Positions 12,700 to 25,466 of a DNA stretch of 64,000 nt are shown piece by piece. The notes beneath the pieces are model-generated. The model saw only the letters and a list, made by a program, of their open reading frames with translations. It searched no databases and was not told the origin of the DNA. Numbering within the stretch: the stretch's first letter is position 1; every line of letters starts with the position of its first letter. This DNA comes from Paracyclopina nana (taxonomy: Eukaryota; Arthropoda; Copepoda; Cyclopoida; Cyclopettidae). The stretch is from the NCBI GenBank assembly GCA_019096065.1, contig JAGUCH010000003.1, forward strand, positions 11,346,001-11,410,000. The letters run 5' to 3'. The translations under genes and the position numbers were made by a program.

Positions 12700-15600
12700 G
12701 CTGAGCGAGAGAGCTGAGCAACTGAATATCACTGCTGAGCATTTTTCAGTTTTTTTAAAGGAACTCTTTATGTAAGCTGTGACAAAACCTCTCTAATTCA
12801 ATTCTTGCTTCAGTTTTCAAGGCTTTTCATTTCACCCCTGCGATTTGACGAGAAAATTGAAATAATGAAATTAACGAATTTCGGCTTTGTTTACAAAACC
12901 GGCTAAAAAGTAAAAAGCTATACATTGTTTTGGTGGGAATTTTTATTTAATGCATGCAGAAGTGTACACTAAGAGAGTAACTGGGTGCGGGCATGTTTTA
13001 ATTTTTAAAGAGGATTGTTTTCTTTCTTTTTTCGTTGAGTAGTTGCTTGGTTAGAATATCAATAAGAATTCTGAAAGATTAATAGAAATTGTGCAGCTAG
13101 TGAAACGGCTGCAAACTTCAGATAAACGGATGAAAGCGAGGAAAAGCTACTTTTTCTAAAAAGCCTGCTAGAGTTATGGCAATCTCCCCAGGCACACCAT
13201 CAAGGTTGCTCATGGACAAATTAGCTTACTTATGCTTGGATGACAGCCATTTGTCAGTGCGGCCACAATTTGAGAACATTCTTAATTAGGGATGTGGTGC
13301 TTGCATTGCCAATTCAAGTACTGCACTTGATGATGTATCTAAGCACAATGGGTCTTTTTCTGAGACTGTATCGTCTTTGTTAGCGTCTTGATGAAAAAAT
13401 TCCGACAATGACAATGGCCAAAGAACCCATTTGTCTCTTAGAGAAAAGAATGGAGCAAAAGTCTGAGAGAAAATTAACTTTGAGCCAAAAGTTGCCGCCA
13501 AGAATTTTCAAGATTTATTTTCGCTAAGAAAGAAAAGGTATAGTTTGAGAGTGGGCACCTAGCTAGTTGAGAACAAGTGAAATTGTGAAAAAACTGAGAG
13601 GCCATTAGGTTGATTGGCCATTTTGGTGAGTGCTTTTCATGCTTCAGAGGACAAAAGGTGTGGTTTTGCCTTGACTTGAGGGTCAAATATCATCACTCAG
13701 AGGCCTTTTTTATCTACGGTAATGGCAATTGAGGCTCTCACATTGGGCTAACAATGGCTCTGCCAAAAATAGCAGCTTTATGGCCTTCCCAATGCATTTC
13801 TTCATATGGAAATGACTTCTTTTTCTTCTAGGCCTGCTTGGCCTTCACTATTATTTTCGGGAAGTAGATAATGAGGTGCAGCATGAAAAAAAGGTAACCT
13901 GCTACCGCAGAGGATTCCCCCAAGAAGTCAGTCTTAGCAAAATCACTAAGTAAGAAAAAGGATTTTCTTTTTTATTAGCAGAACATAGTACTCGCATAAT
14001 TTTATGCTGGGACATTACACTGGAAGGAAATCCCTCAAAGCCCATGAATAAAATTCTAATGGCCTCTTAGCTAGTCCATATTCGAGACAATGGCCTCCCT
14101 TTTGCGTCAGCTCTTAAGCTGATGCTTATCCAGCTGAGCAGAACATCATTTTGAGCCTGCTGGAAAATCCCATAAAAGTTGAGCATCATCCGATCGACTT
14201 CTATCCAGAATTTTGGCATGTGACCTCAAAAAGGCGGGAGATTTGGCATGGGCCTCAGTGTTTTTCTCGATTCCGCGCGTACAACTTAGCTCTTTTCACA
14301 TAAGATCACTTCCATATCCTGTATGAGGCTCCATAAAAAAACCTACTTCCACAACAATAAAATGTGGGGGTCATTCGCGCGCCTGTCCCCATAAAAATAC
14401 CATTTTAATGGGCATATCTCGGGTCAACTTTTCAAAGTTGGTATTGAATATGGCTCTGCAATATTTTGGTGTTCTTTTATTTGGAGTGGAGGCTGCAGAG
14501 GTGCCAAGAACATGCACCAAATCGTATTTTGCACGCAGCAATGATGTCGAGGCGTCAGCAACCTCACTGAGGCCAAAAGGCTATCGAGCGTGAATCCGAG
14601 CCCCAAAAAAGTGCCGTTTTGCACCTTGGGGTAATCATGACCAAAAATGCCTCAATTATTTTCAGTGTAAATGCTACATAAAGAACCAATGTAAATTGGC
14701 CTTTTTTCTCTGAATTGTGCAAGGAGGTAGGCCTTGGCTGCTTCGAAAGCCCAGCAAAAAATGCAGCTGTGAAGAGTGAGAATAGAAATTCTATAGCAAA
14801 TCCGATTCTCTCATTTTTTGCCATGCCATCCACGTTGGAAAAGGTGACAGCAGACAATCTTGTGGCTTTGGCCTCTTTTCAAAGAGGTCTTGTTTAGTGG
14901 CCGCAGATGTGAGCCTCATTCAGGAGCAAATTGGAGGGTGGTGGCAAAACAAAAAATGTTACTTCAGTCTCACAGAACCGACAAATGAGCCTCTCAAATT
15001 GTTTCTCTCGAAGCAGAAAAAAGAAAGCAGTAATCATCCTGGTAAATCACTTTTTTTGCGTGTGGAGGCAAATGCCAGCTGCAAGGTTTAGGGAAGAAGT
15101 CTTCTTCAATTTCGTTAGTGTTCCTAATGGAGACATCAATTCTCAAGATGAAATCAAGTCCGTTGTTTGAGTGGTTCGAGTCGAAAGCAGCAGCAAAAGG
15201 CTTTCTTGGCTCCCTTGGGAGCTTAGTTCGAGAGGCATTTTTGAGAGGAGCTCCACAGAGGGAATTGTGTGAGAGCCACCACATTTGCTTTTGTTCCCTT
15301 CGCGTCCATTATAGTATATTATTCGGATAGGATTTGGGGAATGTTAATGGCAGATAGCAAACATGGCACCCTCGTCTCAAAACAGCTTTCCCTTTGTTTG
15401 CATAACCATCAGGAGCAATGCCCACAAGTTTGGCTAATTTGAGAACTTTTCCAGCATTATTCAAATGCTATGGCATTTTTCATTTGTGGCAGTGCTTTCT
15501 AGCTGTCATATCAAATGAAATAATTTGTGGGCTTTTCATATGAGAAAAGACCTCAAGGCCACGAGGCTGTCAAAAATGCTATGGCAGAGGTATTTCAATT

Positions 15601-16049
15601 AAGCGAGAGCCTCAAAAATGACTACTACAACATTTGGCGAGTTCTTCTTCCGATTATTGTTTTCCAGGGAACAAAAGCCCATTTTTTCTTCTTGCTCGGT
15701 CAGGCAAAAAAAGCGAACATGTTATATAGGTCACACTCGCTGTACGTAGTGAAAAAGTCATAAATTCTCTTTATTTTCCTCTGTTGTAATTTCCATCTCG
15801 TAGAATAGCAATTGTTATATAGTAATACGAGCGCACGCGCGCGCGCGTACAGAAAAAGTAGTGTATGGTATTATTATGGTAATAATAATAATAATTGTTG
15901 GCTTTGATCGCGGGGTCACAAGTGCTGAAAATTGGTCAGCATATCAGAGAGTGTCTGTCAAATGTTCACTGCTCGGTGTCCAATAGAAGTTTTTGTTGGT
16001 TCGGTTGGTCAATGACGTCATTGAGGGGTGCGTTGCCCTGAGCCCTATG
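12700..16049. other. Gene-poor region between the Nudel-like gene and the tetraspanin
   Basis: No supported exon was found. Only short random frames occur. There is a CG-dinucleotide run at about 15833-15848 and an AAT run at about 15880-15895. The tetraspanin 3' UTR should occupy the right end. Confidence 0.5.
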
Positions 16050-18761
16050 TCAATATTTGTAATGATAGTCTCGATCATTGCCAATCGCTTTGCACAAGCA
16101 GAATGCGAAAATGATGCCCAAAACTTGGACTGCCAACACTCCCACGGCCACACCGATCACGATGTTCAGGTTGGAGATCATCAAGTTCTTGACAGTGTCA
16201 AAGCAGCCCTGAAACATAGTTAAGGACCTTTTGAAGCAATAAATGTAGCATAATCAGTCAATTGACACATACGCTGTTCATGTAGGAGTTAGAGGTTGTG
16301 GGCGTCGTGATACAATTGTTGTCTCTAGGCAGGAAAAGTTCTTTGGCCTCGCGGCTGTCCTCGAGGATGCAGCAAGACTCTGGAACCACTTGGCCGTCAC
16401 CTTCTTCGCGAATGTATTTCTGGAACTCCGTGGCCTCCTTGAAATCGTGGTAGCCATTCACTCCGCAGCACTGAAGCTGTAATTCAAAATCAAATTTAGC
16501 ACTCTATTAATTTTTCAGTATTTAACAACCACTCTAGATGGCACCGCCAAAAAAGTAAAATAAAAAATACCAGAACACAGTGGCTCAAAATGCCTTCTGG
16601 ACGCGCACGGGAAAAAAACTCGCGAAATCGTAGGAGTAAATTTTCATAGGGCCGTAAGCTAAAAACTAACATTCAGGGCTCCCAAGTCCGCAAATTTCCG
16701 CAGCCAATTTTGATGAATAATCATTGAATGGGGTCTGATTGACCTCTCAGTCATAAAAGAACAATTCAATTCGATTCTAATCAAAAGTTCTGGATGTGCA
16801 AACGAGGGGCAGAAATGACTATTCTACCACTTGTCTTGCTGAACACTTTTTCAAGCAAAGTTTGATTTTGGAGTCAAATTTGAATATGAATATGTCAATT
16901 CAAACCATTTTTGGCTCTTTTCATTGCCTAGAAGTCAACCCAATTAGAAGTTGTAAATTGGTGGTTAAATGAGAATTCGGGCGATTTGGCGGATTTTCTC
17001 GTGCGCGTGAAAATGGCTTTTTGACCCACTGTGCAGAAGTGGATTTTTAAGCCATTTATGCTTTGTGGCATTTTTGAGTAGTGAATGGCGTAATTAGTAT
17101 AGTGTCTTTCGCAACTCGCGCAATAACAAATCGCAGCTCCATCTCGCGGAATTCTGTTGCATATTTTGAGTAGCCAATAGCTTGTTCTCATAAACATTTC
17201 TGTAAGGTAAGCAAGGCACTTTGCACGCTCATATCTCAGCATCTACTCGTCCGATTGGAACCAAAATTGGAGCAATTCATAAGGTCATATTGAAGAATAT
17301 TCATACCAATTTTCATCTGGATTGGAGGACGCTAAGGCCGCCTTACTGAAAGTAAGGCAAATCAGTTAAGCAAAGGAGAAAAATCAGCCACCTCCTTAGA
17401 GTTCTCCGATCCGGATGAAATTTTGCATGTAGATTCTTCAATATGACCTTATGAATTCCTACTGAGTTATGAGCTTCCAAAGTGCCTTGCTTTGCTTACT
17501 GCCTACCTTACTAAGTTTTATGAGAACAAGCTAATGCAGCATCATGTTTAGATAAGAACCGACAATGAAACTTGACGGTAATTTTCACTGAAATAATAAG
17601 TAGATTTTTTTGAATATACCTCGGCCATCATAAAGTCCCAAGAGAGGGTGACAGCATCTCGCTGCCTTTTGGTGGTGTAGTATTTGCGTATCGTGTAGAG
17701 GAAAAAGTCCTGCGTGTGCTCCTCCGCTTGGCTCTTGTACACCGTGGCCAAGACAATGGCAGTGATTTGGAGGAGAGCAATGATGATAATGAAGAGGCCG
17801 TAGGCCGTCAAAAGGACTCGGGACTCCTTGATCGCGCCGCAGTAGCCGAGGAAGCTGATGATGAAGATAAATGCACCGGCTGCGATGAGAATGTAAGCAC
17901 CCTGCTCAATCACGGTGGGCTCTGTCAGCTCCTGCAGAGAAGAATTCGATTAAGCCATGCTTTTGCCCACTTTTGTGGCACCAGAAAGACTCACCCGAAT
18001 GATTCCTCGTACTTGATTATCAATCTAACATGTCCACGTTGAAGATATGATGAAAAGGAAAAATACAGTCATGCAGACAAAATACAGCTTGGCAAATGTA
18101 TTCTTACCTGGACTCCCTCGTTGAGCGAGCTGAACTTTGTGAGGTGAATAAACGACGTCTTATCGACTGCCAGCCAAATTCCGACGCATAACACTGCTGA
18201 CCCGACAACCTGGAAGAAGACCAAAATGGGTTTTATACCAACAGCCTGGCATATTGGACGCGATGAAGATGGGGAAACTTCTTCCCCCTTTTCGACGATG
18301 TTCTATATAAGCTAGTAGTAGCCTCTTTCTTAAAAGTACTTAGCCTGGCTCCGCGCTTCAATGGTCGTCGCGCAGAAGAAACTTTCCCTCTTTTACCAAT
18401 TTGCTTCTTCCACAGGGTGGCTCCAAAAGCCTAAATTAGCATCCGGATCCACCAGACTTTCCAAGGAGCAGCAAAAGTTGCTTTTCTCATCCACTTCTAC
18501 TCCTTGGGAAAGATCGGAAATCCAAGATAGCAATTTGAGCCTTTATACTGAATTGTTGCCTTTTTGAGCAACTTTTGAAAAAGAAAGCTAGAAAGCCCTT
18601 AATTTACTGCGCGCGTTCGCCATGTGATCTTGACGTAAGAAGCTAATTGAAAAAGCTCACTAATTGAACCAAACTTGATGTAGTAGTATACTTACAAAGA
18701 AGACAAAGTTGAAAAGACATAGAAGATACTTGGCGCAAGTTGCGCCGCAATCCGCCACCAT
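16050..18761 (-). CDS. Tetraspanin
   Basis: Coding exons are 18696-18761, 18108-18209, 17620-17931, 16273-16476 and 16050-16208; all junctions are phase 0 and give 280 residues. There are four membrane helices: LLCLFNFVFF.., then AYILIAAGAFIFIISFLGYC, then LLTAYGLFIIIIALLQITAI, and a last one near the C-terminus (VIGVAVGVLAVQVLGIIF). The large extracellular loop has the hallmark CCG (LQCCGVNG), a second Cys pair (ESCC) and a closing GC before the last helix. Tetraspanins organise plasma-membrane microdomains with integrins and proteases. The start is the first ATG (MVADCGATC). The C-tail ends in aromatic and basic residues (DYHYKY). A possible extra 30-nt exon lies in the intron at 17998-18027. 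The subfamily is not assigned. Confidence 0.9.
17177..17532. mobile_element. MITE in a tetraspanin intron
   Basis: Ends are inverted copies of AGCTTGTTCTCATAAA followed by imperfect arms (GTAAGGTAAGCAAGGCAC against GTGCCTTGCTTTGCTTACTG). Internal blocks around TTCAATATGACCTTATGAAT are also inverted. It is about 355 bp and non-coding. Confidence 0.65.
17998..18027 (-). other. Candidate in-frame 30-nt microexon of the tetraspanin
   Basis: Minus strand: acceptor ...catgttAG, 30 nt encoding IDNQVRGIIR, then a good donor GTGAGT. Inclusion keeps phase 0 and would lengthen the small extracellular loop by ten residues. RNA evidence would decide whether it is used. Confidence 0.4.
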
Positions 18762-19790
18762 TTTGAATTTAGAAAGCCACTTTTTGCCTCCGCGTCCAGC
18801 TCAAGGAAAAATGAGGGCTTCCAAACAAACCCTGATTCCTCAAGGATGGATGGTCACTTTCATCGGCCTCTGGCACCTCGAAGATTATTCAGGGTCCTCC
18901 TGCAAGAAAAAACGAAAATCTCTTTCAGTCCATTTGGTCGAGGACTTTTTTGCGCTCCCCAACTTGATCGCGAATCAAGATTGAAAATCCGGAAGCTCAA
19001 CCAGGCAATGGATCAATTGAGCACAATTTTCTAGCTTTCAGTGTAGGAAAAGTAAAAAAGAGCTTGAGAGCTTGACTAGCGAAGCAATTTGACTTTGTAA
19101 TGACTTTGTTCATTCTTTTCTTTCTCCTCTCAGTAGCCGTAATTTATTCACCGAGCTCGTAACACAGTGCGAGATTGGAATACTTTCAGCTAATTGGGCC
19201 CCATTTGTCGTCGACTTAAAAAAAGAAAGACTACAGCTGCTGCTTCAGGGGGCAGAAAATGGATTTTGTGCCAAAAGAATGCTTTTCCTTGCTGTGTAAT
19301 GCTGTAGAAAAACCTGCAAGAAGTCCATGGGGAAATTTGACGAGTCAAGACCGATCCCTTGGGATTATTACCTTTGGCTGTACTACAATGTACGTGGCGA
19401 GCTATCTAGACCCCATGGCAATTTTGCATTTTTCCCCACTTTCTTACATGAAAAATGGGCAAAAGCACAAGCTGTCATAGCGTAATCACTGTAGTCAAAT
19501 GTATTTTACAAGGCACTAAAACTTTTATGTAATTAGGCTGTTAACAACTAATTTAGCCCGCAGCTGCTTTCTCCCTCAAATTGGGGACAATGTTTAGCTC
19601 CGAAACAGCACAAAAGCCGCAATGTTGATCTAGTAGCTGTCAAGCAAAAAAGTGGGATAAAGGGTCCGAAGAGTTCTTTTTCGCAGCAGTAAAAACAAGG
19701 AGGATCGAGGAGTGGCTATGCTTTGGCACTACTTCGACAAGTGGCAATTTCCCAAGATTTATTTCCAGTACTTCAAGTCGAACAGCCAAG

Positions 19791-19862
19791 ATGGCCGCGC
19801 GTTTTAGTCGTCTTACGATAGTGGTAGCAGCAACTTTTATGGTTGCTTCTACGGTGTTTTGG
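19791..19862 (+). other. Candidate orphan first exon encoding a signal-peptide-like start
   Basis: CCAAGATGGCCGCGCG gives a very good start context and resembles a YY1-type start motif. The frame reads MAARFSRLTIVVAATFMVAS and goes on hydrophobic before a GT-rich donor-like run. No downstream partner exon was found, so it may be chance. Confidence 0.2.
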
Positions 19863-20419
19863 TGTGTGTGTGTAGGGGGAAAAGCAGGGCTTGGATCCCA
19901 TAAAGACCACTTCTAATAGGAGTAGCATGATCATGTGTCTCCATTCTCAACTCAAATTATTGAGCAGAATTTGAGGCCGGCTCTAATTTTGTAGCAGGAA
20001 GCTCGCGCGGCCTCCAAAAGCTCGGGTTTCCCTTTTGGTGAAATTGAAACTGTACGCGCGAGATATAAATGTGTGTATAAGTTGCATGTATATACTGCTA
20101 TATAAGCCTAGATGCGCCAAATGCAAATTGGGCCTCGCTCGGCCTTTTTCGAGCCAATTCAAGATTATTCTGCTTTCCATTCAGTTTTTGCTGGATAGTT
20201 GGGAAACAATATCGTGCCAGCAGCTCTTCGCCAAAGGAATCATTATACTCGTAAAATTGCTTTGTTTTCCCGCTTTATAATTTTTGGCACATTTTCCAAC
20301 TTTTGCTGTAGTACATTACGGAATCATGCTGAATTCTGCAAATACAACAACAAAATACAAAAGCAGAATATTTTGGAGTTTGAGGAATTGAATTTTGCTA
20401 TAGATATTCATGAGTTCTC

Positions 20420-20530
20420 TAAAATACAATTGGATGCATGTAAAATACAACAGAATGTTGGAAAGCAAAGTCAAATACAGTGGATCACTTTGAAATACAA
20501 ATGGATACTGTGAAATATACTACGATACAG
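20420..20530. repeat. Degenerate short tandem repeat (AAATACA-containing, about 21 bp)
   Basis: About five diverged units share AAATACA followed by a GGAT-like block at roughly 20-bp spacing (some units spaced more widely). Two further AAATACAA motifs lie upstream at 20338-20360. Confidence 0.4.
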
Positions 20531-21125
20531 CAATGAAGAAAATTGCATTGCTAAATAACGAACAAATTGTGTATTCTTTCATTAAGCTACATCTATAATA
20601 ACAATTGTCTTGATAAAACAACTGTGTGCACAGCCTCACACTGCGAGTTTATGGAGCAGCAGCAGATTGTATCTTACAGCAAATGTTACTGAGGCAATTT
20701 GTCAGCTGCTTTTGATGATAGTCTACGAACTATATAGTAGCAAATTCAGAGCTCAGTAAAACAGCCCACTAAGCATGAAACGCAATGGGCCATGAGGACT
20801 AAATTCTCCCCTTGTGTTTGTGTACTGTATGTGCGGCCTTTCTTTTGAGTTGTGCACTCTTTTGCCCCGACATATGTTCTCCTAATATGCGTTAGGACCT
20901 GCGAGAGCTGTCCTTAGGGAATCAGCAATTTTGGGAAAAGAGGCCATATTTCATGGCCAGATAACCTACGTGGCCTTTGGGAGCCCTAAACAAAGGCCAT
21001 GGCACAGCAGTGGCAGCAGGAAAATGGGAGAATGCAAAATATGACATCATCAAAGTTAACAAGTATACATGCAAAACGAGGGGGAGTTTTCTCCCATTTT
21101 TCTCTTCTCGCAGCATCTAATGATA

Positions 21126-21515
21126 CTGCGATCCCATATTCAAATTTTCAGTCAAGTTACCATATTGAAACAGTAACCTTTCTTGGTTAGTCAAGTTCAT
21201 CTCGTTCTGGCTGAGTTCAGTTGGTTTAAGCAAAGTTAAGGCAGCCGCTATGCTGACGTGCCACTAGATTCAAAGTCAGCAAGCTAATGAGCTAACTTAG
21301 CTTTTCTCAATAGAGCAAGCTTCAGTAGCTACGCACCTGAGAACACTAAGCTAAGCTCAGTTCAGCTACGTAGCTTAACTTGGCATGCAAGCAAGCGATA
21401 CATAAAATTAAGCGGAGCTAGGATCTACCTACAAGAATATCTGAGAACGGAACTGACCTAAGCTTAGCTTTTTTCCTAACTTAACTTGACTAACCAGTCA
21501 GTATGGGAACGCCCT
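21126..21515. mobile_element. hAT-like MITE, copy 1
   Basis: The ends are imperfect inverted repeats: CTGCGATCCCATATTC on the left, and the complement of GGGCGTTCCCATACTGAC on the right. TAATGATA on the left and TAATGATT on the right flank the element and look like an 8-bp target duplication, the size made by hAT transposons. The interior is rich in AAGTTAAG and AGCTTAGCTT motifs. No coding frame. Confidence 0.65.
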
Positions 21516-24117
21516 AATGATTCACAATTGCGCAAGACAAAAAAGGTCGTTAAGGAAGCTGAGGAACAATAGCATGAACGAAAAAAATGTCTGTCTCATT
21601 GCATGATGCGGACGTAAATGGATTTTACTAACACGATTTTCACGTGTTTTGCACGACATTTGGGGGCTTTTTTCTTACACGTGTACATACAGTATTTGGT
21701 GTATAGACGAGTACATCGTCCATCATGTTCTTATGGCTACTGATGCCATTGAGAATATTGGAAGATACAAATGTATCGACATCGACTCGGCCTCACTGCA
21801 GAACGGAAAACATTGATGATGATGGCAAAAAAGCACGACACGAAGCAAAGGAATCCAATCGGGCTTATGGGGCACCAAAAGGCCGTTGCACGGTCCATTT
21901 ACCGATAGACTCTTGTATGGAATGGGCCAAAGACATCATGACGAGAAATGTCTCGATTTTTGCACTCTTTTGCCTTTAGAAGAGGGAAAAAATTAAAGCT
22001 GCTCGAATGAAATAATTAGATTTCCCCTTTTCAAATGTCATTGTGGTAGGAGAAGCTCATCAAGACCTCCATTCAGAGTTTTTTCGAATTTCGCACCAAA
22101 CTTTTCTCACACAAACAACCAAGGAAAGTGTGAGCAATTTACGCCTTTTTGCACATCATTTTATCTTTTGAAGGTTATTTAAAATTAGACATGGCTTAAT
22201 TCATAGCAAATTGCACAGTATGCACAATTTTCACAAAAATTCAGATTTGCCACAGATTGCATCAAATGGGGCAATTTCCAGTATCTCAAGTCCTTGGGCC
22301 CAAAAAAAATTTTGCACCAAAAAATAGGAATCCTTTGCTGGTTTTCTCGTATAGTAGTACAACAACATAAAAGTAATGAGAGGCAAATAAGGAAATAAAG
22401 GGCTAAAAGTAGCTATGTATCGAGCAGACAAAGCATTACAACTATAGTACACTAATTTTCTGATGAGCCTTGGCAACTTTTTTCTTCTCCCTTCTTTTTG
22501 CCCTCTTTCTTGATCGAGATATTAGCTTCGTGCTGCTCTACTACAGCAAATCCCCTCGTATTCCCTAAAAGTTATGAAAATCCCCTTCTACCACATCTCG
22601 CGCAATACTCACTTGCACAGTGGAAAAAGGGCAGCAAAACCAAATGGAAAGCAGCTGTATAAACATACCTAACTTCAATTTATCAAGGCTGACTTTGCTC
22701 ATCTAATACATTCGATTTTTCCCAGTGTGATGTCACACTTGAGTCTCCCCTTTTCCCAACATCCTTGCTAAAATAGCATAGAAAAGGGGCAAATGAGACT
22801 TTGCGGCTCCTGGGCGGAAATTGGAATTGCTGCTTGAATTTTGTGCTGATTTTAAACTTCAGCTGTTGCAGTTTACGTATTTCCCTAGCTTAGCCTAATG
22901 CTGCTCAGGAAACTTGGCAAGTAAAAATGTCCAAAGTTTCCAGCAACCGCGCCATGAAGCAAGTTTCAAAACTTGGTAGATGGAAAGAGCTCAGTTGCTT
23001 AATCCTCCTGCTAATAATGCATAAGAAGCTCCCCAGCTATAATTCATTGGGTTATAGGAGAATCCCTCATTTTGCGCATGAAGAGAGCCCTTTATCTCCG
23101 CTAGGTGGCGCTGCTGTGCTCGTGTTTTTATCCTGCGAAAAAACGGCACTGAAGCAAGACGACAAATTGGATTTTCAAAGGTTTTCCATATCGAATATTT
23201 TAGCCAGCAGCTCTAGCTCGCGAGCTTTTCCCCCAGGGTGAAAAAAACACATATTTTCTAGCTCTGCGCGGGAAAAGGCGTTTGACGCTTTTTTCCGTCG
23301 AGAGAAAGGACGAAGAAACACTTGTGTTGTATTCAACCACCCAAAATACGTGATATGAATGTATCAGCTTACAGTGGTTTTTCCCTTCTTGTTGTTGCTT
23401 CGTGGTAAGATGTGAATGCTGAACTTGACATGGCATGAAATTGGAATTTCTCCCTTGCCTGTATATAAATATATACAGAATGGCTGTTTTTACTTTGAGG
23501 AAAGCCTTCATCATCAGCCTTTTTCTTTAGGCCTTCCTCTCAATTACTATGCAGTATGCAGGCACCTTCGATAGTATAATACTACTAGGAAAAGGCCGGT
23601 CAGATACACAGCATCTATCTTTATATTCTGCTCGTAAAAGGGCCTTTGCCAAGGCTATTCCGCACTGCATAGAAGGACCTGGCCGATCCCAATGCATAAT
23701 CACAATAGAAAAGAAAATTAATGGTGCTTGCAAGGCTAACGATGCCCGGATCTGCCGTCGTGTCTCTTTTCCTTTTTGCCATCATCATCAAAGAATCCTG
23801 TATATTTGGCCCCCGTATTTACACGAACGAGGATAAAAGGAGGAACAAATTGAGCAGAATAAGTAGAAGGACAACTTTTATTTGCTTAGAAAAGTTCCTA
23901 GATGTGTCACAATAATAACAGCAAGAATGCACCAGAAGAAAATGCATCGAGCTCAAAACAGTGCAATTTCATCACTGAAATCCCAGAATGAGGAGAAAAA
24001 ACAATGACCCATAAAAAGAAGAATGGAGATACATAAATTCCAAGGTGAAGAACGCAACAACAATGCTACTGCACTTCTCAAAGCTCCTAAAGTAAATTGC
24101 AGAAAATCAAGAAAGGT

Positions 24118-24204
24118 TATACAGCCTGAGTCGTCAAATACTTTACACGTTACAAATACTTTTAGATTGAAAGTGTAATATATTTGACGACTCAGGCTGT
24201 ATAT
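24118..24204. repeat. Near-perfect 87-bp hairpin
   Basis: The left arm ACAGCCTGAGTCGTCAAATA is exactly complementary to the right arm, extended by TAT/ATA. After two mismatches six more pairs follow (TTACAC/GTGTAA), giving a stem of about 31 bp with a loop of about 22 nt. TA dinucleotides at both ends suggest a tiny mariner-type MITE; the shape also resembles a miRNA precursor. Confidence 0.7.
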
Positions 24205-25093
24205 ATAGCTGCTTCAGTGGTGCAACTACTATTAATTTGAGAAATTACCTGGTAATGCTCTCCCCATCTACTGCACAGTATTGAAGATGGATGGAAATGC
24301 ATTGTAGTGGAAAGGCCCTTCTAGATAATGCAAAAAAGGGGCCATTGCTGCCAATGGCCTGAAAATGGGAAAAGTGGAATTAGGCCCACAGCACTAAAAG
24401 ACCTGTATTCGCCGTGTTTTGCATCAATACAGCAGAGCTTTCTAGATCTACAAAGTGCTTTTCCCAAGTTTCACTTGAAATGCATTAGGCTCATCCATAA
24501 TAAATAAAGCCTATTAGCCCCACAACTTCAAAGCAGACAAGATACTGCTAAATAAAAGAAAATGCTACTATTATATAGGAGTTTTCTGCAGATGCTGCAG
24601 AAGACTCACGCGCGAAGATTTGAAAATACTTCTGCAGATGTATAAGTTACACATGAAATATTCCAGTCTTCTTCAAATGACAGCAGCATGCGAAAAGATC
24701 AGAGGAACAAAAACGAGCACTGTTATCTCTTGACAGCCTCAATCCTCCTAAACGAGATTTGACTTTTTTCCCTCCAATGTGCATTCCAAGGCTACTTCTA
24801 CTCAGAGGCAAGGGAAGCCTTTTGTTCTCAATTGGTGAAAATGTGCCAAAAACCTAGTAGCATCTTTCGATTATGGATTATGTAGTGGGGCAAATAACGT
24901 TTCTGCTCTAGTAATGCCCCTCAAAGCCTCAATTACAGGAGGAGATCTTGGCAAAAGCTAATGTGATGGCTGTAGTTTTTCGCTTCACTAGATGCTGAAG
25001 TGTACTACAATTTTTCACATATCCGAGAGAGAAAAGAGCCATGTAATGAAAAGCAGTTTCAGCTTCCTGAGAGCTAAAAGCTTGCTGGAGCAT

Positions 25094-25466
25094 TAGGGCG
25101 TTCCCATACTGACTGGTTAGTCAAGTTAAGTTAGGAAAAAAGATGAGCTTAGTTCAGTTCCGTTCTCAGATATTCATGTAGGTAGATCCTAGCTTCGCTT
25201 AATTTTATGTATCGCTTGCTTGCTTGCCAAGTTAAGTTACGTTGCTGAACTGAGCTTAGCTTAGTGTTCTCAGGTGCATAGCTACTGAAGCTCGCTCTAT
25301 TGAGAAAAGCTAAGTTAGCTGACTTTGAATCTATTGGCGCGTCAGCATAGCAGGTGCCTTAACTTTGCTTAAACCAACTGAACTCAGCTAGAACGAGCTG
25401 AACTAGACTAACCAAGAAAGGTTAGTGTTTCAATATGGTAACTCGACTGAAAATTCGAATATGGGA
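25094..25466. mobile_element. hAT-like MITE, copy 2, inverted relative to copy 1
   Basis: This is an imperfect reverse complement of 21126-21515 over its whole length. It begins GGGCGTTCCCATACTGAC and ends near TTCGAATATGGGA. The two copies lie about 3.6 kb apart. Confidence 0.65.

Noticed and set aside
22927-23241. 104-codon plus-strand frame in the gene desert
   Set aside because: Length is within chance for this composition, with no domain or promoter signal.
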